DNA of 17,296 nt from Pedosphaera sp. (GTDB lineage: Bacteria > Verrucomicrobiota > Verrucomicrobiia > Limisphaerales > SIAT01), in assembly GCA_009691645.1 (NCBI GenBank), contig SIAT01000016.1, positions 1 through 17,296 of the forward strand, in the 5' to 3' direction. Below the pieces are notes generated by a model. That model was not told where the DNA came from. It searched no databases and was given only the letters and a program-made list of their open reading frames with translations. Below are positions 1-7,419 of the stretch, one piece after another. The position numbers and the translations under genes were made by a program. Every line of letters starts with the position of its first letter. Positions within the stretch are counted from its first letter, which is position 1.

Positions 1-366
1 GAACACCGCCGCGATGGCCACGACGTTTCCGTAGGCCGCATACACATAGCTGAGCGCCCAAAGCAGGATCGCCGCGGGCAACACGAAGAGCACACCGGCC
101 GCGATACCGCCCCACGTGCCGTGCAGGAGCCAGCCGAGATAGATGGCGAACTGCTGCGCCTCGGGCCCCGGCAGCAGCATGCAGTAGTTGAGCGCGTGAA
201 GAAAACGGCTCTCATCGATCCATTTGCGCCGCTCCACGATCTCCTCGTGCATGATGGCAATCTGCCCGGTCGGCCCGCCGAAGCTGATGAAGCCGAGCTT
301 GAGCCAGAAACGGAACGCCTCGCGGAAGGTCGGCGGCCTCGATGGTTTTGTTTCCGGCGCGGTCAT
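1..366 (-). CDS. chrA: Chromate transporter family protein (ChrA), N-terminal part, cut by window edge
   Basis: Only the first 122 codons are present; the gene continues beyond position 1. The translation contains the N-terminal signature of the CHR (chromate ion transporter) family: FISFGGPTGQIAIMH at about residues 26-40, then EEIVERRKWIDESRFLHALN and the LLPGPEAQQFAIYLGWLLHGTWGG region, where the proline/glycine-rich turn and the GGxxAG stretch are family hallmarks. Hydrophobic segments follow at about residues 90-110. Known members are inner-membrane proteins linked to chromate efflux, but many are annotated by homology only, so the true anion is uncertain. The ATG at 364-366 overlaps the TGA of the upstream PH-domain gene (ATGA), which implies translational coupling. 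The family call is firm. Whether the full protein has one or two CHR domains cannot be seen here. Confidence 0.9.
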   Translation of the reverse strand, partial: MTAPETKPSRPPTFREAFRFWLKLGFISFGGPTGQIAIMHEEIVERRKWIDESRFLHALNYCMLLPGPEAQQFAIYLGWLLHGTWGGIAAGVLFVLPAAILLWALSYVYAAYGNVVAIAAVF

Positions 367-908
367 CGTGCTTCTCCTTGCTGGCACTGCGCACGCAACG
401 CGGCGAGGAAATTCTCGGGCGCCATCGGACTGAGCAACAGCAGACCCCCGGCGCGCGTGCGCAGGTGAACCACTCCCACGGTGTCGGTCAGGAAAACATA
501 GGCGCGCTGGCCGTTGTGCAGGCTGAAGAATCCGGCTTGATGGCCCGGCAACGCGGTCCCGCACAGCTTCCACTTTGGCCTGAGATCGGGTTCGACCGCG
601 AAGTCCACCACGCGCGCCTCTTCCAAAAGCAGTTCGCGAAGCGGGATGCGCCGGCTGTAGATGTCGCCGCGGACACGGAACGAATCCGGACTGATCTCGA
701 TGGTCGCGTGGCGCGCGGCATGGGCGCCGTAACCGATGAGCAACATCACGAACCCCACCACTGCGGCGCCAAACCAAAGAGACGACTCCGACTCACGCGC
801 CGCGAGACTCACTGGGACGCCGGCAATGATGCCGAGCAACACCATCAGGCTGTTGAACCAACATACCGTCCGGCGCGAAGCGGGCTTGATGGCGAAGGCG
901 TTAGTCAT
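363..908 (-). CDS. Small membrane protein with bacterial PH-like domain (bPH_5 type)
   Basis: A 181-residue protein. Two hydrophobic helices lie at about residues 18-38 and 44-64, forming an N-terminal hairpin. A C-terminal beta-rich region from about residue 68 to 172 resembles the bacterial PH-like domain of the PF10882 kind: IEISPDSFRVRG, then a basic RRIPLRELLLEEARVVD stretch, then GTALPGHQAGFFSL and a terminal LLLLSPMAPENFLAAL, which matches the usual 'SP-x-x-P-x-x-F' ending. The ATG at 906-908 has a strong Shine-Dalgarno sequence (cggaggaagg) directly upstream. The gene sits 19 bp after gltX and overlaps chrA by ATGA. No enzymatic residues are apparent; a role in membrane association or in assembling the downstream transporter is only inferred from the overlap. 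The domain call rests on pattern recognition without a search. Confidence 0.75.
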   Translation of the reverse strand: MTNAFAIKPASRRTVCWFNSLMVLLGIIAGVPVSLAARESESSLWFGAAVVGFVMLLIGYGAHAARHATIEISPDSFRVRGDIYSRRIPLRELLLEEARVVDFAVEPDLRPKWKLCGTALPGHQAGFFSLHNGQRAYVFLTDTVGVVHLRTRAGGLLLLSPMAPENFLAALRAQCQQGEAR

Positions 909-920
909 CCTTCCTCCGCG
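909..920 (-). promoter_or_regulatory. Strong Shine-Dalgarno site of the PH-domain gene
   Basis: On the minus strand this reads cgcggaggaagg directly before the ATG, with GGAGG at a normal distance. It supports the chosen start. It stands out because most other genes in this window lack a recognisable Shine-Dalgarno sequence. Confidence 0.7.
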
Positions 921-927
921 AGGGCGT

Positions 928-2274
928 TCAGCCCATCTTGGCCAGCGCCGCGTCGAGCCGCTTGAGCACGCGCTCGCGTCCGAGAATCTCGACCAAATGA
1001 TACAGGCTCGGGCCGACGGCGCGGCCGGTGCAGGCGAGGCGCACCGGCGCGACGAGCGCCCCGGCCTTCACGCCCAACTCGGCGGAGACGGCTTTGAGCG
1101 CTTGTTCCAGAGTGGCGGCATCGAACGTGGTCAGCGCCGCGAACGCACCGCGCAATTTCTCCACGCGCGGCTTGTTCTCCGCCGTGAAACTCTTCGCGAC
1201 AGCCTCGGCGTCGTACGCGAACTCGTCCTTGAAGTAGAAATCGGTGAACGACGGGATCTCGCGGAACTGTTTAATCTTCTCCTTGGCCGTGGCGAAAGCG
1301 GCGGCCACATAGTCCGGAGCGAACCCCGCTGTGACCACGCCGGCCTTGCCCAAAGCTTCCTGAGCAAGCTGGCCGAAACGCGATGCGTCCATCTGCTTGA
1401 TGTACTCGCCGTTGATCCAGTGCAGCTTGGCGAGATCGAACCGCGCGTTGTGCCGCAGGATGTGGGGCAAGTCGAACAGCTCTACCACCTCCTTGATCGG
1501 CACCACCTCGCGGTTGCCCTTCGGCGACCAGCCGAGCAGGCAGAGGTAATTCACCACTGCCTCGGGCGCATATCCATCCTCAACGTAACCCGAGAGCGAA
1601 GCCCCGGTGTCGCGTTTGCTCATCTTCGAGCCGTCCTTGTTGAGGATGAGCGGGATGTGCGCGTACTGGGGTGGCGCCACGCCGAACGCCTTGAACAACG
1701 CGATGTGCTTGGCCGTGTTCGAGAGATGGTCCTCGCCGCGGATCACGTGCGTGATCGCCATCTCGAGGTCGTCAATCACGTTCACGAGATGGAACACCGG
1801 CTGGCCGTCCGAACGGACGATGACAAAATCCGGATCGAACTTCTCCCGATCCGTCAACTCGCGGACGACATCGCCCACGACGAGATCGGGGATCGTCACC
1901 GGCTCGCGCTGCATCCGGAACTTCACCGCCCCCTCGTGGTCGTAGGCCAGCCCCTTGTCCTTCAGTTCCTGCACACGGCGCTTATAGATCTCTCCGCGCT
2001 GACTCTGGAAATACGGACCGCGATCGCCCTTGCTCGGGCCGTCCGCCGCGCCCGTCTGCGGTCCTTCATCCCAATCGAGGCCCATCCAGCGCAGACCGCT
2101 GAGGATCACATCCACCGCCTCCTGCGTGTTTCGCGCCGCGTCCGTATCCTCGACACGGAGGATGAACGTGCCGCCGACGTGCCGAGCATAAAGCCAGTTG
2201 AACAGCGCCGTGCGGGCGCCGCCGATGTGGAGATAGCCCGTGGGGCTTGGGGCGAATCGGACACGAACACTCAT
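928..2274 (-). CDS. gltX: Glutamyl-tRNA synthetase, class I, shortened form
   Basis: This 448-residue protein charges tRNA(Glu) with glutamate in the cytoplasm. The N-terminus has RFAPSPTGYLHIGGARTALFNW with the HIGH-type motif H16-I-G-G19. The VEDTDAARNT motif follows at 41-50. VIRGEDHLSNTAKH lies at about 178-190, and the KMSKR signature is at 217-221. An anticodon-binding region makes up the C-terminal half, including LRHNARFDLAKLHWINGEYI and the final LVEILGRERVLKRL. It is shorter than the usual roughly 470 residues. The segment that normally follows 'GLAY' and carries the zinc-binding Cys residues (or its Cys-free equivalent) is reduced to four residues (DHEG) before AVKFRM at 115-120. 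The start is the ATG at 2272-2274; an upstream in-frame extension is not needed. It is first in a three-gene run with the PH protein and chrA. Whether it is discriminating or also charges tRNA(Gln) cannot be read here. Confidence 0.97.
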   Translation of the reverse strand: MSVRVRFAPSPTGYLHIGGARTALFNWLYARHVGGTFILRVEDTDAARNTQEAVDVILSGLRWMGLDWDEGPQTGAADGPSKGDRGPYFQSQRGEIYKRRVQELKDKGLAYDHEGAVKFRMQREPVTIPDLVVGDVVRELTDREKFDPDFVIVRSDGQPVFHLVNVIDDLEMAITHVIRGEDHLSNTAKHIALFKAFGVAPPQYAHIPLILNKDGSKMSKRDTGASLSGYVEDGYAPEAVVNYLCLLGWSPKGNREVVPIKEVVELFDLPHILRHNARFDLAKLHWINGEYIKQMDASRFGQLAQEALGKAGVVTAGFAPDYVAAAFATAKEKIKQFREIPSFTDFYFKDEFAYDAEAVAKSFTAENKPRVEKLRGAFAALTTFDAATLEQALKAVSAELGVKAGALVAPVRLACTGRAVGPSLYHLVEILGRERVLKRLDAALAKMG

Positions 2275-2289
2275 TTTCAGAACCTCAAA

Positions 2290-2304
2290 GTTTGACCGTC
2301 AAAC
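2290..2304. promoter_or_regulatory. Perfect 15-bp palindrome near the gltX transcription start (candidate operator)
   Basis: GTTTGAC-c-GTCAAAC is a perfect 7-bp inverted repeat around one base. It lies between the proposed -10 box (2311-2316) and the gltX ATG, close to where transcription should begin. A dyad of this size and position fits a homodimeric repressor site, but no regulator is identified and chance cannot be excluded. Confidence 0.4.
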
Positions 2305-2310
2305 CGCTTC

Positions 2311-2340
2311 ACAATACGGCCAGAGCCACCCACCAAGCAA
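2311..2340 (-). promoter_or_regulatory. Candidate sigma70-like promoter for gltX
   Basis: On the minus strand TTGCTT (2335-2340) and TATTGT (2311-2316) are separated by 18 bp, giving a leader of about 30 nt before the gltX ATG. The match to the consensus is moderate and no start-site data exist, so this is a tentative call. Confidence 0.35.
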
Positions 2341-2384
2341 GCGCGCAGGAAACCGAAGCCAGCAGATTACTCGGTTTTCATTTC

Positions 2385-2520
2385 AGCCACGGATGAAACA
2401 TGGATGGGGATTTATCAGGAAGGCCGGAAAGGAGGTGTGGGCCGGAGACATCTTCGGATTCGCAGCTTCCTGACTCCCTGTTTTCCTTATTCGTGTTCCA
2501 TCTGTGTTTAATCCGTGGCT
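2385..2520. repeat. 136-bp palindromic element with terminal inverted repeats (candidate dispersed repeat)
   Basis: The 23-nt ends at 2385-2407 and 2498-2520 are inverted copies with 3 mismatches visible (agccacggat, then aaaca, then gatgg shared). Inside them TCAGGAAG (2415-2422) pairs perfectly with CTTCCTGA (2466-2473). The element carries the words 'ccacggat', 'acagatgg' and 'cacgaata' that I associate with multicopy intergenic repeats in Verrucomicrobiota; that association is from memory and untested. It encodes no protein and sits in the 331-bp gap between the divergent gltX and substrate-binding-protein genes. A MITE-like or REP/BIME-like element is the most likely nature. Confidence 0.6.
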
Positions 2521-2605
2521 TTGGATCCACACCGCTCGTCCTCCGGCGCTGGTTTTTGTTTGCGCGCGGAACGTTTGAGGCTAACGTGCGGGCCGCTTTC
2601 CAATT

Positions 2606-4399
2606 ATGAAGACATCCCCTTTGACACACTCGCTCCTGCTGCTTCCCCTGCTCTGCCTGCTGGCGTGCAGCAAGAAGGAGCCTTCCGCCAACGCCCCGAG
2701 CAAGCCGGCCGCGGCGCCGTTGCCGGAGAAGCCGCTGGTGGCCCAGTGCGAGCCGGGGGTGCATGGCGGGCGATTGGTGATCGCCACGTTCGGCGATCCG
2801 AAGACGTTCAACCCGATCACCGAGAACGAGTCGAGCTCGACGGACATCATCCGCCTTCTCTTCACCGGGCTGGTGAGCGTGGACACGCAGACGCAGACGG
2901 TGGGGCCGGGCCTAGCGGAGTCATGGAAGGTGGAGGAGGACCAGAAGACGTGGACCTTCACGCTGCGCAAGGGGGTGGTGTGGAGTGACGGCCGGCCGTT
3001 GACGGCGGACGACGTGATCTTCACGTGGGAGGTGATTTATCACAAGGAGATCGACAATGTGACGGCCGATCTTTTCAAGATCGACGGGAAGCAGTTCGCG
3101 GTGACGAAGGTGGATGATTACACGGTGAAGGTTGTGACGCCGGCGCCGTACGCGCCGTTCATCGAGTATTTCGGCAGCGTGGCGATCATCCCCAGGCATG
3201 TGCTGGAACCGGAGGTGGCGAAGAAGCAGTTCGCCGCGGCCTACGGAATCAACACGGCGCCGGAGAAATTGGTGGGGTGCGGGCCGTTCAAGTTGAAACA
3301 GTTCAAGCCGGGCGAGTTCACGCTGCTGGAGCGGAACCCGAACTACTACGCGGTGGACACGAAGGGCCAGCGCCTGCCGTACCTCGACACCGTGATCTAC
3401 ACCGTGCTGCCGGACATGAACGCGATGAGCCTGAGATTCCTAAAGGGCGAGGCGGACATGCACGAGAACGTGCGCCCGGACGAGTACGAGCGGTTCAAGA
3501 CCGAGGCGGACAAGGGCAAATTCATCCTGCGCGAGCTGGGTCTCGGGCTGGAGCGCGGTTTCCTTTGGTTCAACCAGAACACGAACCGCAACGCGAAGAC
3601 CGGCGCACCGCTCGTCGCGGCGCACAAGTTGAACTGGTTCCGCAACGCGAAGTTCCGCCAAGCCATCAGCCACGCCATCGACCGACCGAGCATCGTGAAG
3701 GCCATCTACGCCGGGCGCGCCTATCCGAACTACGGCTTCGTCTCGCTCGAGAACAAGAAGTGGAACAACCCGGAGGTGGCGAAGTTCCCGTTCGATCTCG
3801 CGCGGTCACGGTCATTGCTCAAGGAGATCGGCATCGAAGATCGGAATAACGACGGACTGCTCGAGGATGCGACCGGACAGGTGATCGAATTCGTGCTGAC
3901 CACGAACACCGGCAACAGCGTACGCGATCGGACGGCCGTTTTCATTCAAGACGACCTCAAGAAACTCGGCGTGAAACTGGTGTTCCAGCCGATCGAGTTC
4001 AACACGCTCGTCGCCAAGATCAACAATACGTACGACTACGATTGCATCCTGCTCGGCCTGGGCGGCGGCGGCACGGATCCGGCCTCAAGCATGAACGTGC
4101 TGAAGAGCGAGGGCTTCACGCACCAGTGGTTCCCGCGCCAGAAAACGCCGGCGACCGACTGGGAAGCGCGCATCGATTTCCTGATGAACGAACAGATCAA
4201 GACGCTCGATTTTCCAGAGCGCAAGAAGCTCTTCGACGAGGTGCAGGCGATCCTCTCCGAGCAGCAGCCGATGATCTACACCGTCGCGCCGATTGTCTAT
4301 TCGGCCGTGCGCAGCGACCTCGGCAACGTGCGGCCCACGGTGCTGAGCAGCTATCGCATCTCGTGGAACGCCGAGGAGCTGTACTTCAAGAAGAAGTAA
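2606..4399 (+). CDS. Peptide/oligopeptide-type ABC transporter substrate-binding lipoprotein (SBP_bac_5)
   Basis: A 597-residue extracytoplasmic solute-binding protein. It begins with a lipoprotein signal peptide: basic start MKTSPLTHS, a leucine-rich core, and lipobox LLAC with the lipidated cysteine at residue 21, followed by a KKEPS linker rich in Ala/Pro. The body fits the DppA/OppA family (SBP_bac_5): DPKTFNPITENE near residue 70, then LAESWKVEEDQKTWTFTLRKG, then VWSDGRPLTADDVIFTWE, later VGCGPFKLKQFKPGEFTLLERNPNYY, and FRQAISHAIDRPSIV. These are the usual family landmarks, and the length is typical to slightly long. No permease or ATPase of an Opp/Dpp system is adjacent, so it is either an orphan or served by genes elsewhere. 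The ligand cannot be told: peptides are usual, but nickel, sugars and opines occur in this family. The ATG at 2606 lacks a clear Shine-Dalgarno sequence but is fixed by the signal peptide. Confidence 0.93.
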   Translation: MKTSPLTHSLLLLPLLCLLACSKKEPSANAPSKPAAAPLPEKPLVAQCEPGVHGGRLVIATFGDPKTFNPITENESSSTDIIRLLFTGLVSVDTQTQTVGPGLAESWKVEEDQKTWTFTLRKGVVWSDGRPLTADDVIFTWEVIYHKEIDNVTADLFKIDGKQFAVTKVDDYTVKVVTPAPYAPFIEYFGSVAIIPRHVLEPEVAKKQFAAAYGINTAPEKLVGCGPFKLKQFKPGEFTLLERNPNYYAVDTKGQRLPYLDTVIYTVLPDMNAMSLRFLKGEADMHENVRPDEYERFKTEADKGKFILRELGLGLERGFLWFNQNTNRNAKTGAPLVAAHKLNWFRNAKFRQAISHAIDRPSIVKAIYAGRAYPNYGFVSLENKKWNNPEVAKFPFDLARSRSLLKEIGIEDRNNDGLLEDATGQVIEFVLTTNTGNSVRDRTAVFIQDDLKKLGVKLVFQPIEFNTLVAKINNTYDYDCILLGLGGGGTDPASSMNVLKSEGFTHQWFPRQKTPATDWEARIDFLMNEQIKTLDFPERKKLFDEVQAILSEQQPMIYTVAPIVYSAVRSDLGNVRPTVLSSYRISWNAEELYFKKK

Positions 4400-4400
4400 A

Positions 4401-4446
4401 AGAAGTGAAGGGAGTGGACGGTCGGAGAGCCGTGCTCACTACTTCT
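4401..4446. terminator. Imperfect hairpin between convergent genes (candidate terminator or repeat)
   Basis: AGAAG (4401-4405), AGTG (4413-4416) and ACGG (4418-4421) can pair with CCGT (4430-4433), CACT (4437-4440) and CTTCT (4442-4446) around an 8-nt loop, with small bulges. It lies between the stop of the substrate-binding protein and the stop of the converging operon, where a two-way terminator would be expected. There is no U-tract. The core 'ggacggtcggagagccgtgctc' type wording also looks like a dispersed repeat, so the identity is open. Confidence 0.35.
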
Positions 4447-5971
4447 TCGGAGGCGCGACGGCTTTGGGCGGCGGCTGATTCGTCGCGGGCGCGTTGGTCC
4501 GAGGCACGACAGGCGGGCGGTTCATGAGGTTGGTGAGAACGGACGGCGGCAATCCCAAAGCACTGACCAACCGCGCGGCCAACTGCGGGCTGGCCCGTTC
4601 CAGCATCCCCTCCAACACCACGCCCTTGATCTTGTCGTAGGGCGGCAGGTCCACGCGCCCCTTCTCCGCGGTCGACGAACGTTCCAAGTAGAGGTTGTAG
4701 ATCTGACGCGCCATCCGCTCGAATCCGACGGCGCGATCCTCCTCGCCGATGGCCAGTTCGTAGAAATAACGAGCGAGCATGCCCTCGATGGCGCTCTGGG
4801 TCTTGTCCTTGCCGCCGGTTCCCATCTGCTCCTGTACGCGCATCAGCACGAACTTGTCGAAGTTCACGCCACCGGCGATGACCGAAGGCTCCGTACGACG
4901 CAGAAAGTCGGCGTAGTGCTCGGCGAAGTAACGCAGCCATTCCACGGCCTCCTTCTCGCGGTTGTGCATGTAGAGTTGGGTGATGGCCGTCTTGAGGAAG
5001 TTGCGGTGACCGTTGGCCACGTTCTCTTTCATCTCGGGCGTCGCCTCCGCCAGTTGATCCACGTAGGACTGATTGACCCGCGCCGCGATGTCGAGGTTAG
5101 GACTGGTCTCGTAACGCCGGTCGTAACGGTTCTCCACCAACCGACCGCGCATGAAGGCCAGCTGCATCGATTGATAAACCACACGACGGAGCTTGATGAA
5201 GAGGTCGCGCCGTGCGGCGTTGTCCTTCGTTTTCTCCAGCCCCAGCCAGCCCCAATAGATGGCGTGTGTCTCGGGCAGGCGCCACTCGAGCGGGCCGTAG
5301 ATCTGGTCCACCCGCTTCATCGCCGAGGGATCCATCTTGTACTTCTCGCGGACGAGACGGGCGCGGACTTTCTGCTCGTCCGTCTGCGGCTTGATCAAGG
5401 CATCGAAATCCGGCCGGCCGCCGAACAAGCCATGCATCTCCTCCGCCCACTTCATCTTGTAATAGGCGTGGGCGTTGTCGAGGTTGGCGCCCATCTTGTG
5501 TTGGAAATGCCACGCGAGCTCGTGGTAAATAAGCGGCTCCTCGGGATTGTACTTCAGCCCTTCGTCGCGCAGCAGCGTGATGCCCCGCTGCACCCAGAGC
5601 CAGCGATCGGGGTGGTCGGGGAACTTCACCGAGACGTTGTAAGACATGTTCCACGCCTGATGCACCCAGACCATCGGGAAACGCGGCTGCATCTTCGTGA
5701 TCCAGTCAGCAAGCTGGACCATCTCGAAGTATTTCTCGTCCTGCTGCAGTTCGTTCATCCGCAGCCAGAGATAGCTCGAGATGAGGCCGCGGAAACCACC
5801 GAGCGCGGCCGTGGTGAAGGCGAGAAACGGCGGCGCGTTCTCCAGCATATCCGCGCGATACGTGAGCTTCAGTTCCTCGCGCTGGCGGTTGAGGTGACGT
5901 TGCGAAAAGAAAACGCCGGCCAGCAGCACCAAAGCCAGAAGCAGGAAGATGGGTTTGCGGTTCGACATCAT
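4439..5971 (-). CDS. Membrane-anchored protein of unknown function, last gene of the SPFH/ATPase/ABC operon
   Basis: I do not recognise a named family. The 510-residue protein has one N-terminal hydrophobic helix at about residues 8-23 (PIFLLLALVLLAGVFF) followed by a charged segment, so it is probably anchored in the inner membrane with the rest outside the cytoplasm. The body is mostly helical and rich in Trp, Tyr, Met and charged residues (for example LWVQRGITLLRDEGLKYNPEEP, IYHELAWHFQHKMG, IYWGWLGLEKTKDN). Regularly spaced helices of this sort suggest a TPR-like or other alpha-solenoid, but I see no clean repeat consensus. The tail from about residue 483 is Pro/Ala-rich and ends in PPKK. 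The start is the double ATG at 5966-5971, which overlaps the permease TGA (ATGATG); longer in-frame extensions into the permease gene were rejected. The overlap suggests it works with that permease. Confidence 0.85.
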   Translation of the reverse strand: MMSNRKPIFLLLALVLLAGVFFSQRHLNRQREELKLTYRADMLENAPPFLAFTTAALGGFRGLISSYLWLRMNELQQDEKYFEMVQLADWITKMQPRFPMVWVHQAWNMSYNVSVKFPDHPDRWLWVQRGITLLRDEGLKYNPEEPLIYHELAWHFQHKMGANLDNAHAYYKMKWAEEMHGLFGGRPDFDALIKPQTDEQKVRARLVREKYKMDPSAMKRVDQIYGPLEWRLPETHAIYWGWLGLEKTKDNAARRDLFIKLRRVVYQSMQLAFMRGRLVENRYDRRYETSPNLDIAARVNQSYVDQLAEATPEMKENVANGHRNFLKTAITQLYMHNREKEAVEWLRYFAEHYADFLRRTEPSVIAGGVNFDKFVLMRVQEQMGTGGKDKTQSAIEGMLARYFYELAIGEEDRAVGFERMARQIYNLYLERSSTAEKGRVDLPPYDKIKGVVLEGMLERASPQLAARLVSALGLPPSVLTNLMNRPPVVPRTNAPATNQPPPKAVAPPKK

Positions 5972-7386
5972 ACTTTCGACTGGGCCGTCGCCAGTTCGCG
6001 CTGTGTGAATGTGATGATGCCGATCGTGCTGCAAATCCCTCCGAACAGCAGCCACATCAGGCCATACGCCTTCGCCAATTGTCCCCACGTGATGCTCCGG
6101 CCCGAGCTGAGCGACTCGATCGGTGAGTAATCTTCCACGGCTTGGATGACTTGGAGCATCACGCGGTAAACCGTGATTATCAGCACATCCACCACCGCCT
6201 TCACCGGCGCCCACACGGTCTCCGTGTTCGCCTCGTTGTGCGCGCTAGTGAAGATCGTTCGATCCTTCACCACTTCTTTGAGCATGCCGCCGGACATGGC
6301 CACAATCAGCAGACCGATGCACGCGAACGCCGCCATCGAGAACGACATGAAACTCGCTGCCGTCAGCCCCAGTGCGGCCAACAGGCCGAACCAGCAGAAG
6401 ATGATGGCCAGCCCGCGCGCGAAGTTCAGCGCGAAACCCGACTCCCGATAGAGCACTTCCACGCCGTCTTCCAAAGGCGCGAGCAACGCCACGTTGTTCT
6501 GCGAAGGATTCGTCAGCCGCACGGTGAGTGTGCCGTCCTTCTCGATGGCGGCGGCTGGGATTGGAAACTCGTGAAACGTGTCCGTCGTCAGCGTCTTGGC
6601 GCCGCGCACCTGGTTGGGCGATTCCGGCTTACCCACTTCCCAGATGGTGAGGTACGGCTGCGGTCCGGAAGCAATCTGTGTGGACATGAACTTCACCCGC
6701 AGCACGACGATGTGATTCGTCGCGAAATTCTCCGCCGCCGGCACGTTGATCTTCCACTCGCGCATGTAGCCGGGCCGGATGATTTGCGAGCGCGCCTTGA
6801 ACTCCTCGCGGATCTGCGCCCGAAATCCCTCCACCAACTTCTTGTCCTGCATCTGCTCAGGTGTGAGCCGCTGCGGCGCCTCCTTGAGGAATACCTTCTC
6901 TACTTCCGGCTCCAAGTCGCGCACTTTCTCCTTCGCCGAGGCGCGGCCGATGAGCACTTCACGCCGCAGAATCTCCCGCTGCTTTTCCGAAAGCTTCGCC
7001 GTGCGGAACAGCACCAACCCGTACACCGTGCCGCCAGCGAGCACGAGCAACGCGGCGTTCAACCCCATGATGCCGAGCCATTTTCCAAGCCAGACCTGCC
7101 AGCGGGCGATTGGCTTGGTCACCACCATCTGCATCTGGCACTCCTCCACATCGCGCGCGAGCGTGCCGCACGAGAGCCAGAGCGTCGCCAGACCGAGGAT
7201 GGCCGTGATGGCGCTCAGCGTGTACGTTATCAGGATCTGCGTGAGACCGCGCGCGGTCCCGTCGTCCTTGATGATGAGCGGCAGACCCGCCACGCAGAGC
7301 ACGAGCAACACCGCCAGCACCCAGACTAGGCGGTAGCGCAGCGCCGCCTTCCAGGTCAGGTAAATGATGGCCCAAGTACGTTGCAT
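5968..7386 (-). CDS. ABC-2 type transporter permease with large extracytoplasmic domain
   Basis: A 472-residue membrane protein. Hydrophobic segments lie at about residues 20-38, 52-73, 104-126, 323-345, 346-366 and 440-462. The first three carry the ABC-2 permease pattern: a short amphipathic N-terminus (WAIIYLTWKAALRYRLVW), then a cytoplasmic loop RDVEECQMQMVVTKPIARWQVWLGKWLG, whose 'xxxKPixRxxxxxGKxxG' form is the usual coupling-loop hallmark. Between helices 3 and 4 there is an insert of about 190 residues: first a charged helical part (KLSEKQREILRREVLIG and on), then a beta-rich part (NHIVVLRVKFMSTQI, DGTLTVRLTNPSQNNVALL), probably in the periplasm. The gene lies 33 bp after the ABC ATPase and overlaps the following gene, so it is probably the main permease partner of that ATPase. 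The transported substrate is not evident. Confidence 0.88.
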   Translation of the reverse strand: MQRTWAIIYLTWKAALRYRLVWVLAVLLVLCVAGLPLIIKDDGTARGLTQILITYTLSAITAILGLATLWLSCGTLARDVEECQMQMVVTKPIARWQVWLGKWLGIMGLNAALLVLAGGTVYGLVLFRTAKLSEKQREILRREVLIGRASAKEKVRDLEPEVEKVFLKEAPQRLTPEQMQDKKLVEGFRAQIREEFKARSQIIRPGYMREWKINVPAAENFATNHIVVLRVKFMSTQIASGPQPYLTIWEVGKPESPNQVRGAKTLTTDTFHEFPIPAAAIEKDGTLTVRLTNPSQNNVALLAPLEDGVEVLYRESGFALNFARGLAIIFCWFGLLAALGLTAASFMSFSMAAFACIGLLIVAMSGGMLKEVVKDRTIFTSAHNEANTETVWAPVKAVVDVLIITVYRVMLQVIQAVEDYSPIESLSSGRSITWGQLAKAYGLMWLLFGGICSTIGIITFTQRELATAQSKV

Positions 7387-7419
7387 CGCAGGGGAATCAG
7401 TTTAGTCGGTGAACAGCGC

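Noticed and set aside
736..2295. 519-residue plus-strand open frame opposite gltX
   Set aside because: It is the antisense shadow of gltX in GC-rich DNA; composition is Arg/His/Leu-heavy with no domain pattern, while gltX on the other strand is certain.
2400..2988. Small plus- and minus-strand open frames over the repeat element and the lipoprotein start
   Set aside because: They cross a palindromic intergenic element or lie in wrong frames over the substrate-binding protein; no start signals or motifs.
5972..6214. N-terminal extension of the unknown 510-residue protein
   Set aside because: It lies fully inside the permease gene in another frame and places the signal-anchor helix in mid-protein; the overlapping ATGATG start is more likely.
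4916..7329. Two long plus-strand open frames (404 and 395 residues) opposite the unknown protein and the permease
   Set aside because: Antisense shadows of well-supported minus-strand genes; no start signal or family pattern.
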